A stretch of 27,658 nucleotides of DNA from CAVYPR01 sp052145775 (lineage in GTDB: Bacteria; Actinomycetota; Acidimicrobiia; Acidimicrobiales; RAAP-2). The position numbers were made by a program, and so were the translations under genes. This document shows, piece after piece, positions 14,558-21,605 of the stretch. Where the stretch lies: contig JBKQNY010000193.1 in the NCBI GenBank assembly GCA_052145775.1, forward strand, positions 1 to 27,658, written 5' to 3'. How positions within the stretch are numbered: the first letter of the stretch is position 1; each line of letters starts with the position of its first letter. The notes beneath the pieces are model-generated. The model was not told the DNA's origin, ran no database searches, and worked only from the letters and a program-made list of their open reading frames with translations.

Positions 14558-14739
14558 GGAGATCACCCCCTCGCTCGGACCGAGGCGGCCGCCCTTCGGC
14601 CGATTTGCCCAGCCCGCGTCCACAGGATAACCGGGCGCGGCTCGGCGTGCTCGAGAGCGGCCGCGGCGCCGGTGCCCGAGCCCCCGTCGGCGGCCGAGGC
14701 AGGCCGGAGTCCCTCCGCCGGGCGAACCGGCCGTGGCCG

Positions 14740-16548
14740 CTACACCACCATGACGACCGGGATGATGAACGGCCGGCGACGGGTGCGGTCGCCCACGAAC
14801 TTGCCGAGCGCCTTGCGGGCGTGGTGACCCAGCACCTCGACGTCGTGGGCGCCGTCGGCCATGGCCCGCTCGAGGGCGAGCGCCACCACCTGGGTGGCCT
14901 CGCCCAGGAGCTCCTCTGCCTCGGGCGCGTGGACCCAGCCCTTGGTGGCGATCTGCGGCTCGCCCGAGAGGACCCGGCGGTGCAGGTCGACGGTGGCCAC
15001 GACCATGACCACCCCCTCCTCGGCCAGCACCTTTCGGTCGCGCAGCACCCCGTGGCCGACGTCGCCCACCGTGCCGTCGACGTAGAGGTAGCCGGCCGGC
15101 ACCGTGCCGTCGCGGCGCAGGCCCTCGGCGTCGAGGCTGACGGCGTCGCCGTCCTCGCAGAGCAGCACCTGGTCGGCCGGGACCCCGGTGGCCCGGGCCA
15201 GGGCGGCGTGGTGGACCATGTGGCGGTACTCGCCGTGCACCGGCACGAACGCCTGCGGCCGCGCCACCGAGATGAGGGTGGCCAGCTCGCCTTGGCGGGC
15301 GTGGCCGCTCACGTGCACGGCCTCGGTGCCCGAGTGGACCACCTCGGCCCCGCGGCGGTGGAGCTCGTCGATGACCCGGCCCACCGACCACTCGTTGCCC
15401 GGGATGGGGTGGGCGCTGATGACCACCACGTCTCCCTCCTCGATGCGCAGGCGCTTGTTGTCACCCGTCGCCATGAGCGAGAGGGCCGACATCGGCTCGC
15501 CCTGGGAGCCGGTGGAGATCACGCAGATCTCCCCGTCTGTGAGCAGGTCGATCTCGTCGATGTCGACCAGGGTCCCCTCGGGCACGGTGAGGATCCCCAG
15601 CCGGCGGGCGAGCTCGACGTTCTTGCCCATCGAGCGCCCCAAGGTGGCCACCTTGCGGCCGCTGGCCACGGCGGCGTCGACGACCTGCTGGACCCGGTGG
15701 ATGTGGCTGGCGAAGCAGGCCACCACCACCCGTCGGCCGGCCCGGGTCATGAAGACCCGCCGCATGGTGAGCCCGACCGTGGACTCCGATGGCGTGAACC
15801 CGGGCTCCTCGGCGTTGGTCGAGTCGGCCAGCAGGAGGCGGATCCCCTCGGTCGAGGCCAGAGCGCCGATGCGGGCCAGGTCCGTCCGCCGGCCGTCGAC
15901 CGGCTGCAGGTCGAGCTTGAAGTCGCCCGAGTGCAGGATCACCCCCTGGGGGGTGTGGAAGGCGATGGCGAAGGCGTTGGGCACCGAGTGGGTGACCGGG
16001 ATGAACTCCACGTCGCAGGGCCCGACCCGCACCCGCTCGCCGTCGCCGACCGTCACGAAGCGCGCCCGGCCGGTCAGCCCTGCCTCGTCGATCCGGTTCC
16101 GGGCCAAGCCCAGGGAGAACTCCGAGCCGTAGATTGGGAGCTCGAGGTCGCGCAGCAAGAAGGCGAGGCCGCCGGTGTGGTCCTCGTGGCCGTGGGTGAG
16201 CACCACGGCGTCGACCCGCTCGGCGTTCTCGTGCAGGTAGGAGAAGTCCGGCAGGACGAGGTCGACCCCGGGCATGTCGGGGTCGGGGAACATGATCCCG
16301 CAGTCGAGCACGAGGATCCGGCCGTCCACCTCCACGCAGGCGCAGTTGCGGCCGATCTCCCCCAGGCCCCCCAAAAAGACGATGCGCACCGGGCTCGGAC
16401 CGCCCCGTGCGGGCCCCGCACGCCGGCGGTTGCGCTGGCGCGCCGGCGGGGACGCCTTCTTGGCCGGGGCCGCCTTCTTCTTCGCCTCGCCGGTGCGCGT
16501 CCCGTTGGACCCGCGCCGCCGTCCCCCGCCGTCAGCCAACCCCGCCAC
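14740..16548 (-). CDS. rnj: Ribonuclease J
   Basis: Metallo-beta-lactamase/beta-CASP ribonuclease with 5'-3' exo- and endonuclease activity in RNA maturation and decay. Of 602 residues, the first 52 or so form a basic, low-complexity extension (EAKKKAAPAKKASPPAR, then RQRNRRRAGPARGG) before the fold starts at VRIVFLGGLGEIGRN. Zinc ligands are seen in HGHEDH (119-124), His187 and the HSGDF motif (206-210). The beta-CASP part follows, with ISTGSQGEP and SGHARQGEL. The GTG at 16548 lies 17 bases inside the end of dapA, so it is coupled to dapA; a TTG three codons on is an alternative. dapA-rnj-ftsK is a conserved actinobacterial order, but here a secreted-protein gene and the plus-strand genes lie between rnj and ftsK. 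Confidence 0.96.
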   Translation of the reverse strand: MAGLADGGGRRRGSNGTRTGEAKKKAAPAKKASPPARQRNRRRAGPARGGPSPVRIVFLGGLGEIGRNCACVEVDGRILVLDCGIMFPDPDMPGVDLVLPDFSYLHENAERVDAVVLTHGHEDHTGGLAFLLRDLELPIYGSEFSLGLARNRIDEAGLTGRARFVTVGDGERVRVGPCDVEFIPVTHSVPNAFAIAFHTPQGVILHSGDFKLDLQPVDGRRTDLARIGALASTEGIRLLLADSTNAEEPGFTPSESTVGLTMRRVFMTRAGRRVVVACFASHIHRVQQVVDAAVASGRKVATLGRSMGKNVELARRLGILTVPEGTLVDIDEIDLLTDGEICVISTGSQGEPMSALSLMATGDNKRLRIEEGDVVVISAHPIPGNEWSVGRVIDELHRRGAEVVHSGTEAVHVSGHARQGELATLISVARPQAFVPVHGEYRHMVHHAALARATGVPADQVLLCEDGDAVSLDAEGLRRDGTVPAGYLYVDGTVGDVGHGVLRDRKVLAEEGVVMVVATVDLHRRVLSGEPQIATKGWVHAPEAEELLGEATQVVALALERAMADGAHDVEVLGHHARKALGKFVGDRTRRRPFIIPVVMVV

Positions 16549-17458
16549 CTGACGAGACCGGTGCGCCCAGCCGGGAGAGGAGCAGGCGGGCCTCCCCGTC
16601 GAGCTCGGGCGGGGCGGCGCCCATGGGCGGCCGGCACTGCCCGACGCTGAGCCCCTGGGCCCGGCAGGCGGCCTTGGCCGGCAGCGGGTTGGGGAACCGC
16701 TCGGTCGACTCGAAGTCGTAGGACTCGAGCAGTGTCTCGTTGATGCGGCAGGCCCGCTCCACCTCGCCGGCCGTGAAGGCGTCGATCATGTCGGCCATCT
16801 GGCGGCCCGCCCAGTGCGAGGCCACGCTCACCACCCCGACCGCGCCCACCGCCAGGAGAGGCAGGGTGAGGGCGTCGTCGCCGCTGTAGACCTCGAAGGA
16901 GGCCGGCGCCCGGGCGGCCAGCTTGGCCGAGGCGGCCGGGTCCCCCGTGGCGTCCTTCACCGCCACCACGTTCTTGGCCGCCTCGGCCAGGCGCAGCATC
17001 GTGGTGGTGGCGATCCGCCGGCCCGAGCGGACCGGGATGTCGTAGAGGAGGACCGGCAGGTCGGTGGCCCCGGCCACCGCCCGGAAGTGGTCGAAGAGCC
17101 CCTCTTGGGAGGGGCGGTTGTAGTAGGGGGTGACGACCAGGACGGCGTCGACCCCGGTCACCTCGGCCTGGGCGGTGAGGGCCACCGAGTGGCGGGTGTC
17201 GTTGGTGCCGGTGTTGGCGATCACCGGCACGGTCACCGCCTCGGCCACCGCCCGCCACAGGTCGAGCTTCTCCTCGTCGGAGAGGACCGGCCCCTCGCCG
17301 GTGGTGCCGGCCACCACCAACCCGTCGCTGCCGTGGTCGACCAGCCACCGGGCCAGGGCCGTCGCCGCGTCGAGGTCGAGGTCGCCCGCCTCGTCGAAGG
17401 GGGTCACCATGGCGGTGACCACGGCGCCGAATCGAGGGGGCTGGGTGCGCCGGGCCAT
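16532..17458 (-). CDS. dapA: 4-hydroxy-tetrahydrodipicolinate synthase
   Basis: Condenses pyruvate with aspartate semialdehyde, the entry step to diaminopimelate and lysine. The 308-residue TIM barrel carries GTTGEGPVLS with Thr52/Thr53, the tyrosines of VVTPYYNRPSQEG (112-113) and LLYDIPVRSG (Tyr139), and the Schiff-base Lys168 in VAVKDATGD. Arg144 in IPVRSG is the usual substrate carboxylate ligand. The ATG at 17458 has TAGCCT exactly six bases upstream and no ribosome site, as expected for a leaderless mRNA. A strong hairpin just upstream separates it from the diiron-protein gene. Its 3' end overlaps rnj. Confidence 0.97.
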   Translation of the reverse strand: MARRTQPPRFGAVVTAMVTPFDEAGDLDLDAATALARWLVDHGSDGLVVAGTTGEGPVLSDEEKLDLWRAVAEAVTVPVIANTGTNDTRHSVALTAQAEVTGVDAVLVVTPYYNRPSQEGLFDHFRAVAGATDLPVLLYDIPVRSGRRIATTTMLRLAEAAKNVVAVKDATGDPAASAKLAARAPASFEVYSGDDALTLPLLAVGAVGVVSVASHWAGRQMADMIDAFTAGEVERACRINETLLESYDFESTERFPNPLPAKAACRAQGLSVGQCRPPMGAAPPELDGEARLLLSRLGAPVSSGGGVG

Positions 17459-17464
17459 CGACCC

Positions 17465-17470
17465 AGGCTA
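17465..17470 (-). promoter_or_regulatory. Candidate -10 box for leaderless dapA
   Basis: TAGCCT on the minus strand, six bases before the ATG of dapA. It sits only three bases after the terminator-like hairpin, so the hairpin would lie in the promoter spacer. Confidence 0.55.
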
Positions 17471-17473
17471 CCA

Positions 17474-17490
17474 GCCGCCCCGCGGGCGGC
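17474..17490 (-). terminator. Terminator-like hairpin after the diiron-protein gene
   Basis: A perfect 7-bp stem, GCCGCCC / GGGCGGC, with a 3-base loop begins eight bases after the stop codon of the diiron-protein gene. No T-run follows. It lies immediately before the dapA -10 box. Confidence 0.55.
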
Positions 17491-17498
17491 CCCGGGGG

Positions 17499-18665
17499 TC
17501 AGGCCACCCGGCGGTCGACCGGTGACCCGTCGGCGAAGGCGTCGGCCTCCTCGGTCGAGTCGTGGAGGTCCTCGAAGGCGATCGCCCCCATCTCGGTGAA
17601 CTTGGTCCGCAGCCAGCCGTCGGCCGCGTCGAGCAACCCCAGCTTCTTCAGGTTGGGAACGATCTTGGCGAACAGCAGGATCTGGAAGTCGTCGCGCTCG
17701 GGGGCCTGGCGGAGGATCGTGATGACGTCCTTGGTGGGAATGCCGAACCGCTCCCACACCTCCTGCATGACCATGCGGTCCTTCATGCGCACGGCGGCCT
17801 CGAAGGCGAACTCCTGGCGCTCGCGCAGCTCAGCCGCGCTGAGTTGCGAGTAGAGCTCTTGGAGGCTGATGACCCCGAAGGCCACGTGGCGCGCCTCGTC
17901 GGCCATCACGTAGCGGAGCAGCTGCTTCAAGAGCGGCTCGGTGGTGGTGGCGTGGATGAAGCCGAAGGCGGCCAGGGCCAGCCCCTCCACCATGATCTGC
18001 ATGCCGAGGTAGGTCATGTCCCAGCGCGAGTCGCCCAGGATGTCGTCGAGCAGCAGCCCCAGGTGGCCGTTCAACGAGTAGTGCCCCGAGAGCTTCTCGT
18101 CGAGGTAGCGCGAGAAGACCTCGACGTGGCGGGCCTCGTCCACGACCTGGGTGGCGGCGTAGTACTTGGCGTCGATCCACGGCACGGTCTCGACGATCTT
18201 GGCCGTGCACAACAGCGCCCCTTGCTCGCCGTGGAGGAACTGGGAGAGCATCCAGTTCTGGTTCTCCACTCCGAGCTGCAGCCACTCCTTGTCCCCCCAG
18301 CCCTCGATCGCGGTGCCGGTCAGGTCGGCGTGGGTCCAGTGCTGCATGTCCTGGTTGACCTCGGCGTTCATGAGCACGACCCGTTCCTGGTCGACCTCGG
18401 TCTCCCACGGCAGGTCGGTGGTGGCGTTCCACTGCGCCTTCTTGGCCTTCTCGTAGAGGCGGTCGAGCCGCTCGCGGCGGCCCTTCTCGTAGTCCCAGGT
18501 GAACTCGGCCGGGCAGGGGTCGGCCACCAGGTGGCGGCCGTCGGCCTCCTGGCGGCCCACCACCGAGAGGACGGACTCGAGGTCGTCGAGCCGCTCGCGC
18601 CCGATGAGCTCGGCGTTGCTGCGCATGGGGCCGTCTGGCCCGGGGCCGGCGGTCGCGTTGGTCAT
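17499..18665 (-). CDS. Ferritin-like diiron oxygenase-type protein
   Basis: A 388-residue protein with a complete carboxylate-bridged diiron signature: Glu147 (HGEQGAL), Glu177-xx-His180 (DEARHVEVF), Glu227 (VEGLALAAF) and Glu257-xx-His260 (ADEARHVAFGV). The spacing from Glu to ExxH is 29 residues in both halves, as in the ferritin-like oxygenase superfamily (acyl-ACP desaturases, AurF-type N-oxygenases, R2-like proteins). The substrate is unknown; no membrane segment is seen. The ATG at 18665 has an excellent ribosome site (AGGAGG, five bases away). It is 25 bases after the TetR gene, forming a two-gene operon probably controlled by that TetR. A terminator-like hairpin follows. It may hydroxylate or desaturate a lipid or amine, but that is only inference. 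Confidence 0.85.
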   Translation of the reverse strand: MTNATAGPGPDGPMRSNAELIGRERLDDLESVLSVVGRQEADGRHLVADPCPAEFTWDYEKGRRERLDRLYEKAKKAQWNATTDLPWETEVDQERVVLMNAEVNQDMQHWTHADLTGTAIEGWGDKEWLQLGVENQNWMLSQFLHGEQGALLCTAKIVETVPWIDAKYYAATQVVDEARHVEVFSRYLDEKLSGHYSLNGHLGLLLDDILGDSRWDMTYLGMQIMVEGLALAAFGFIHATTTEPLLKQLLRYVMADEARHVAFGVISLQELYSQLSAAELRERQEFAFEAAVRMKDRMVMQEVWERFGIPTKDVITILRQAPERDDFQILLFAKIVPNLKKLGLLDAADGWLRTKFTEMGAIAFEDLHDSTEEADAFADGSPVDRRVA

Positions 18666-18670
18666 GGTTT

Positions 18671-18676
18671 CCTCCT
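18671..18676 (-). promoter_or_regulatory. Consensus Shine-Dalgarno of the diiron-protein gene
   Basis: AGGAGG, five bases before the ATG at 18665. It is the strongest ribosome site in the window and stands out because many neighbours have none. Confidence 0.8.
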
Positions 18677-18690
18677 GTTGGGTGTCGCGC

Positions 18691-19350
18691 TCAGCGCGAC
18701 GTCGTCGTCTTGAGGGCGCAGATGCCCGGGATCACGAAGGTGGACACCAGGTGCCGTGCCTGGTCGGGGTCGGTCAGGTCGGCCCCCGGGACGGGGGCGG
18801 CCAGGTAGGACAGGACGATGCGGATCCCCCACTCGGCGGCCCGGGCGGCCTGGTCGGGCTCGAGCCACCGGCCGAAGAACGGGGCGGTGAACCCGCTGGC
18901 CGAGACCAAGAGGCGGTCCATCCCGCCGAAGGCCAACCACGGCGAGACCACCTCGGGCTCGTGGGCGCAGAGGTAGGCCAGGGCCCGGTGGCCCGACAGC
19001 CGCCGGGCGGCCTCGACCATCCCGGCCACCAGCACGTCCTCCAAGTCGTGGGCCTCCCCCATCACCACGGCCAGGCCTGAGAAGAAGCGGGCGGCCTCGG
19101 TTTCGACCACCGCGGCCAGCACCGCCTCCTTGCCCCCGGGGAAGGTGCGGTAGAGGGTGGCCCGCGACACGCCGGCCTCGCGGGCCACCTCGTCGAGGGT
19201 CGTCTTGCGCACCCCGTGGGTCGCCATCCGGCGGAGGGCGGCGTCGACGATGCGGATCCGCTGGGAGGATCGGTCGTCGGTGCCCAGGTGGCGCACGACG
19301 CGCCGAGCCGGGCGCTCGACCGCCTCCAGGGGCACCCCCGCCGGACCCAT
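18691..19350 (-). CDS. TetR-family regulator (first copy)
   Basis: A 219-residue repressor. The helix-turn-helix is in residues 51-70 (TLDEVAREAGVSRATLYRTF), followed by PGGKEAVLAAVVETEAARFF. The ligand domain (about 85-219) contains the segments EPEVVSPWLAF and IRIVLSYLAAP that recur in the second TetR of this window. The frame is open to 19371, but the ATG at 19350 is seven bases after a TATTGT -10 box, so I chose it. The promoter has a full TTGACA -35, and a long palindrome covers the spacer, indicating autorepression. It is cotranscribed with the diiron-protein gene 25 bases downstream and divergent from the methyltransferase gene. The effector is unknown. Confidence 0.9.
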   Translation of the reverse strand: MGPAGVPLEAVERPARRVVRHLGTDDRSSQRIRIVDAALRRMATHGVRKTTLDEVAREAGVSRATLYRTFPGGKEAVLAAVVETEAARFFSGLAVVMGEAHDLEDVLVAGMVEAARRLSGHRALAYLCAHEPEVVSPWLAFGGMDRLLVSASGFTAPFFGRWLEPDQAARAAEWGIRIVLSYLAAPVPGADLTDPDQARHLVSTFVIPGICALKTTTSR

Positions 19351-19353
19351 GGG

Positions 19354-19380
19354 TGAAACAATATGGCGCAAAATGTCTCA
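19354..19380. promoter_or_regulatory. Candidate TetR operator
   Basis: A 27-base imperfect palindrome whose ends are TGAAACAAT and ATGTCTCA; 9 of 13 pairs are complementary around a central C. It overlaps the -10 box and spacer of the TetR promoter and stands out as A/T-rich in a GC-rich window. It lies between the divergent TetR and methyltransferase genes. Confidence 0.6.
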
Positions 19381-19387
19381 TTGTCAA
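19358..19387 (-). promoter_or_regulatory. Promoter of the TetR-diiron operon
   Basis: On the minus strand, TTGACA (19382-19387) is a perfect -35; TATTGT (19358-19363) follows after 18 bases. The ATG at 19350 is seven bases beyond the -10, so the mRNA should be leaderless. Confidence 0.7.
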
Positions 19388-19412
19388 CGGCGGGGCCCGG
19401 CCGGCGCCGGGG

Positions 19413-19418
19413 CATCAT
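19413..19418 (+). promoter_or_regulatory. Weak -10 box for the methyltransferase gene
   Basis: CATCAT, six bases before the GTG at 19425. It matches the spacing seen at other genes but the first base differs from TAnnnT, and no -35 is seen. Confidence 0.3.
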
Positions 19419-19424
19419 GAGACG

Positions 19425-20222
19425 GTGAACGACACCTACACCCACGGCCACCACGCCTCGGTGCTGCGCAGCCACACCTGGCGCACGGCGGAGAACTCGG
19501 CCGCCCACCTCCTCGCCCACCTCTCCCCCGGCCAACGCCTCCTCGACGTGGGCTGCGGCCCGGGGACGATCACGCTCGACCTGGCCGAGCGCGTCGCCCC
19601 GGGGCCGGTGGTGGGGTTCGACGCCTCGCCCGAGGTGCTGGCCGGGGCCGCCGGGCGGCCCCGCGCACCGGGGTCCCGGGCCGCCTTCTGCGCCGGCGAC
19701 GCCTACGCCCTGCCCTTCGGCGACGCCGCCTTCGACGTGGTCCACGCCCACCAGGTCCTTCAGCACCTGGGCCGGCCGGTCGAGGCGCTGGTCGAGATGG
19801 GCCGGGTGCTGCGTCCCGGTGGGGTCCTGGCCGTGCGCGACAGCGACTACGCCGCCTTCGCCTGGGCGCCGGCCGACCCCTGGCTCGACCGCTGGCTCGA
19901 CCTCTACCACCGCGTGACGGCGGCCAACGGGGGCGAGGCCGACGCCGGCCGCCACCTGCTGGCCTGGGTGCGGGCCGCGGGCTTCGCAGACGCGGTCGCC
20001 ACCAGCTCGACGTGGACCTTCGCCGACCCGCAGAGCCGGGAGTGGTGGGGCGGGCTGTGGGCCGAGCGGGTGCGCCACTCGGCCTTCGCCGACCAGGCCC
20101 TCGCCGGCGGGCACGCCGAGGTGGCCGAGCTCGAGGCGATGGCCGGGGCCTTCCTCCGCTGGGCGGCCGACGACGACGGCTTCTTCGCCGTGCTCCACGC
20201 CGAGGTCATCGCCACCGGGTAG
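19425..20222 (+). CDS. SAM-dependent class I methyltransferase
   Basis: A 265-residue methyltransferase of the UbiE/Methyltransf_11 type. Motif I is LLDVGCGPGTI (39-49), the acidic ribose-binding residue is in VVGFDAS (Asp66), and FDVVHAHQVLQHL and EMGRVLRPGGVLAVRD are motifs II and III. The N-terminus YTHGHHASVLRSHTWRTAE is recognisable from other actinobacterial methyltransferases of unknown substrate. The frame is open from 19353, but the GTG at 19425 gives this family N-terminus. No ribosome site is seen. It is divergent from the first TetR and 46 bases before the transporter gene. The substrate is unknown; a small molecule is likelier than RNA. Confidence 0.88.
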   Translation: MNDTYTHGHHASVLRSHTWRTAENSAAHLLAHLSPGQRLLDVGCGPGTITLDLAERVAPGPVVGFDASPEVLAGAAGRPRAPGSRAAFCAGDAYALPFGDAAFDVVHAHQVLQHLGRPVEALVEMGRVLRPGGVLAVRDSDYAAFAWAPADPWLDRWLDLYHRVTAANGGEADAGRHLLAWVRAAGFADAVATSSTWTFADPQSREWWGGLWAERVRHSAFADQALAGGHAEVAELEAMAGAFLRWAADDDGFFAVLHAEVIATG

Positions 20223-20268
20223 CCCCAGCCGGTTGGGGACGGCGCCCGCCGGTGTGCGACGCTGCGGC

Positions 20269-21111
20269 GTGACCGCGGTCGTCCTCTTGGCCCTGGCGAG
20301 CGCCGCCTCCTACGGCGTGGCCTCGGTCCTCCAGCACCAGGCCGCCGAGCACCAGGGGGAGGAGCTGGCCCTGTCGGCCGGCCTGGCCGTCCGCCTGGTG
20401 CGCAGCCCGCGCTGGCTGCTCGGCAACGTCGGCGACGTGGTCGGCTTCATCCTCCAGCTGCTGGCGCTGCGGCACGGCCCGGTCACCCTGGTCGAGCCGC
20501 TGCTCGTGACCAGCCTGGTCTTCGCCTTCCCGGTGGCCGCCCTGGTGCGCCACCAGCGCGTGCCCTGGGCCGAGCCGGCCGCCGCGGTGGTGGTGACCGC
20601 CGGTCTCGCCCTCTTCCTGGCCGTGGCCCGGCCGGGGGCCGGACGCGGCCACATCCCCTCGGGCGAGCTGGTGGCCCTCGTCGCCGCCACCGCGGTGGTG
20701 GTGGGGACCCTGGTGCTCATGGCCCGAGGGGCCGAGCGCCGGCGGGCCGGGCTGCTCTTGGCCGTGGCCGGCGGCGTCTCCTTCGGCACCATGGCCGCCT
20801 CGGTCTCGATCACCTGGCACACCATCGACGCCGGCGTCCTCCACGCCTTGACCACCTTCGGCCCCTACGCCGTGGCCGCCACCGGGGTGGCCGGCATCGT
20901 GCTCACCCAGGCCGCCTTCAGCGCCGGCGTGCTGCGGCTCACCCTCCCCACCCTCACCGTGGTCCAGCCGCTGGTGGCCGTGGCCATCGGGGTGGGGATC
21001 CTCACAGAGAAGGTGTCCACGGCCGGGCTCGACCCGCTGTGGGAGGTGCTGGGGCTGGCGGTCATGGTGGTCGGCGTCTACGCCCTGGCCCAGCCCGAGT
21101 TCCCCGACTGA
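20269..21111 (+). CDS. DMT-superfamily-like multi-pass membrane protein
   Basis: A 280-residue inner-membrane protein with about nine hydrophobic segments, in the layout of the drug/metabolite transporter superfamily. The segments YGVASVLQHQAAE, GNVGDVVGFILQLLALRHGPVTLVEPLLV (in two halves) and TLTVVQPLVAVAIGVGI show the internal two-fold similarity of DMT proteins: LRHGPVTLVEPLLV and LRLTLPTLTVVQPLVAV are repeats of one another. It resembles the NIPA/EamA-like branch, but the substrate is unknown. The start is the GTG at 20269; the frame is open 12 codons further up. It follows the methyltransferase gene and precedes trmO by 26 bases on the same strand. Confidence 0.8.
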   Translation: MTAVVLLALASAASYGVASVLQHQAAEHQGEELALSAGLAVRLVRSPRWLLGNVGDVVGFILQLLALRHGPVTLVEPLLVTSLVFAFPVAALVRHQRVPWAEPAAAVVVTAGLALFLAVARPGAGRGHIPSGELVALVAATAVVVGTLVLMARGAERRRAGLLLAVAGGVSFGTMAASVSITWHTIDAGVLHALTTFGPYAVAATGVAGIVLTQAAFSAGVLRLTLPTLTVVQPLVAVAIGVGILTEKVSTAGLDPLWEVLGLAVMVVGVYALAQPEFPD

Positions 21112-21125
21112 GCACGGGTGGCGGG

Positions 21126-21131
21126 CAGACT
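21126..21131 (+). promoter_or_regulatory. Weak -10 box for trmO
   Basis: CAGACT, six bases before the GTG at 21138. It agrees in spacing with the other leaderless starts here but matches the consensus poorly. Confidence 0.25.
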
Positions 21132-21137
21132 GTTCTG

Positions 21138-21605
21138 GTGGAGCCACCGGCCTTCGTCGTGCGGGCGGTCGGCGTCGTCTCCTCGCCGCGGGCCGAGGTG
21201 GCCGACGACCGCTGGGGCGAGGTGGTGGCCACCATCGCCCTCCTCCCCCCGTTCGGTCCCGAGGCCCTGGCCGGTCTCGGGTCCTTCAGCCACCTCGACG
21301 TCGTCTACCTCTTCGACCGCGTCGACCCCGACCGGGTCTGCACCGGCCTGCGCCGGCCCCGGGGGAACCCGGACTGGCCCGAGGTCGGGATCTTCGCCCA
21401 GCGGGGGAAGGACCGGCCCAACCGCCTCGGGGTCTCCACCTGCGAGCTGCTCGGGGTGGAGGGCACCACGCTCACCGTGCGGGGCCTCGACGCCGTCGAC
21501 GGCACCCCGGTCCTCGACCTCAAGCCCCACCTGGCCGAGTTCGACCCGCGCCGACCGGTCGTCCAGCCGGCGTGGTCGCACCAGCTCATGGAGGACTACT
21601 GGTAA
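21138..21605 (+). CDS. trmO: tRNA (N6-threonylcarbamoyladenosine(37)-N6)-methyltransferase, TrmO/TsaA-like
   Basis: A 155-residue TsaA-domain protein. TrmO adds a methyl group to t6A37 in tRNA-Thr using SAM. The family core is clear: FSHLDVVYLFDRV (50-62), RPNRLGVSTCELLGVEG (93-109) and VRGLDAVDGTPVLDLKP (114-130), which correspond to the R-PNPIGLS and V-GLDA-DGTP-LDIKP signatures. Lengths between 150 and 240 are normal; this one lacks the C-terminal extension of the E. coli enzyme. The start is the GTG at 21138, six bases after a weak -10 element. Its last 20 bases overlap the convergent second TetR gene. Some TsaA-domain proteins have untested substrates, so the tRNA role is inferred from the family. 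Confidence 0.82.
   Translation: MEPPAFVVRAVGVVSSPRAEVADDRWGEVVATIALLPPFGPEALAGLGSFSHLDVVYLFDRVDPDRVCTGLRRPRGNPDWPEVGIFAQRGKDRPNRLGVSTCELLGVEGTTLTVRGLDAVDGTPVLDLKPHLAEFDPRRPVVQPAWSHQLMEDYW

Noticed and set aside
14620..14636. A DnaA-box-like TTATCC site upstream of the secreted-protein gene
   Set aside because: Only the first six bases fit; the CACA end is absent and there is no cluster of boxes or replication gene.
14700..14740. A hairpin after rnj (CGGAG/CTCCG) as terminator
   Set aside because: The stem is only 5 bp with a 3-base loop and no T-run; such stems are expected by chance in this GC-rich DNA.
13448..15391. A 647-codon frame joining the secreted protein to sequence inside rnj
   Set aside because: A signal peptide begins at the ATG at 14557, and the upstream part is out of frame with real rnj coding.
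14605..16650. A 680-codon open frame on the plus strand
   Set aside because: It is antisense to rnj, which has clear catalytic motifs; the plus-strand translation has no recognisable fold.
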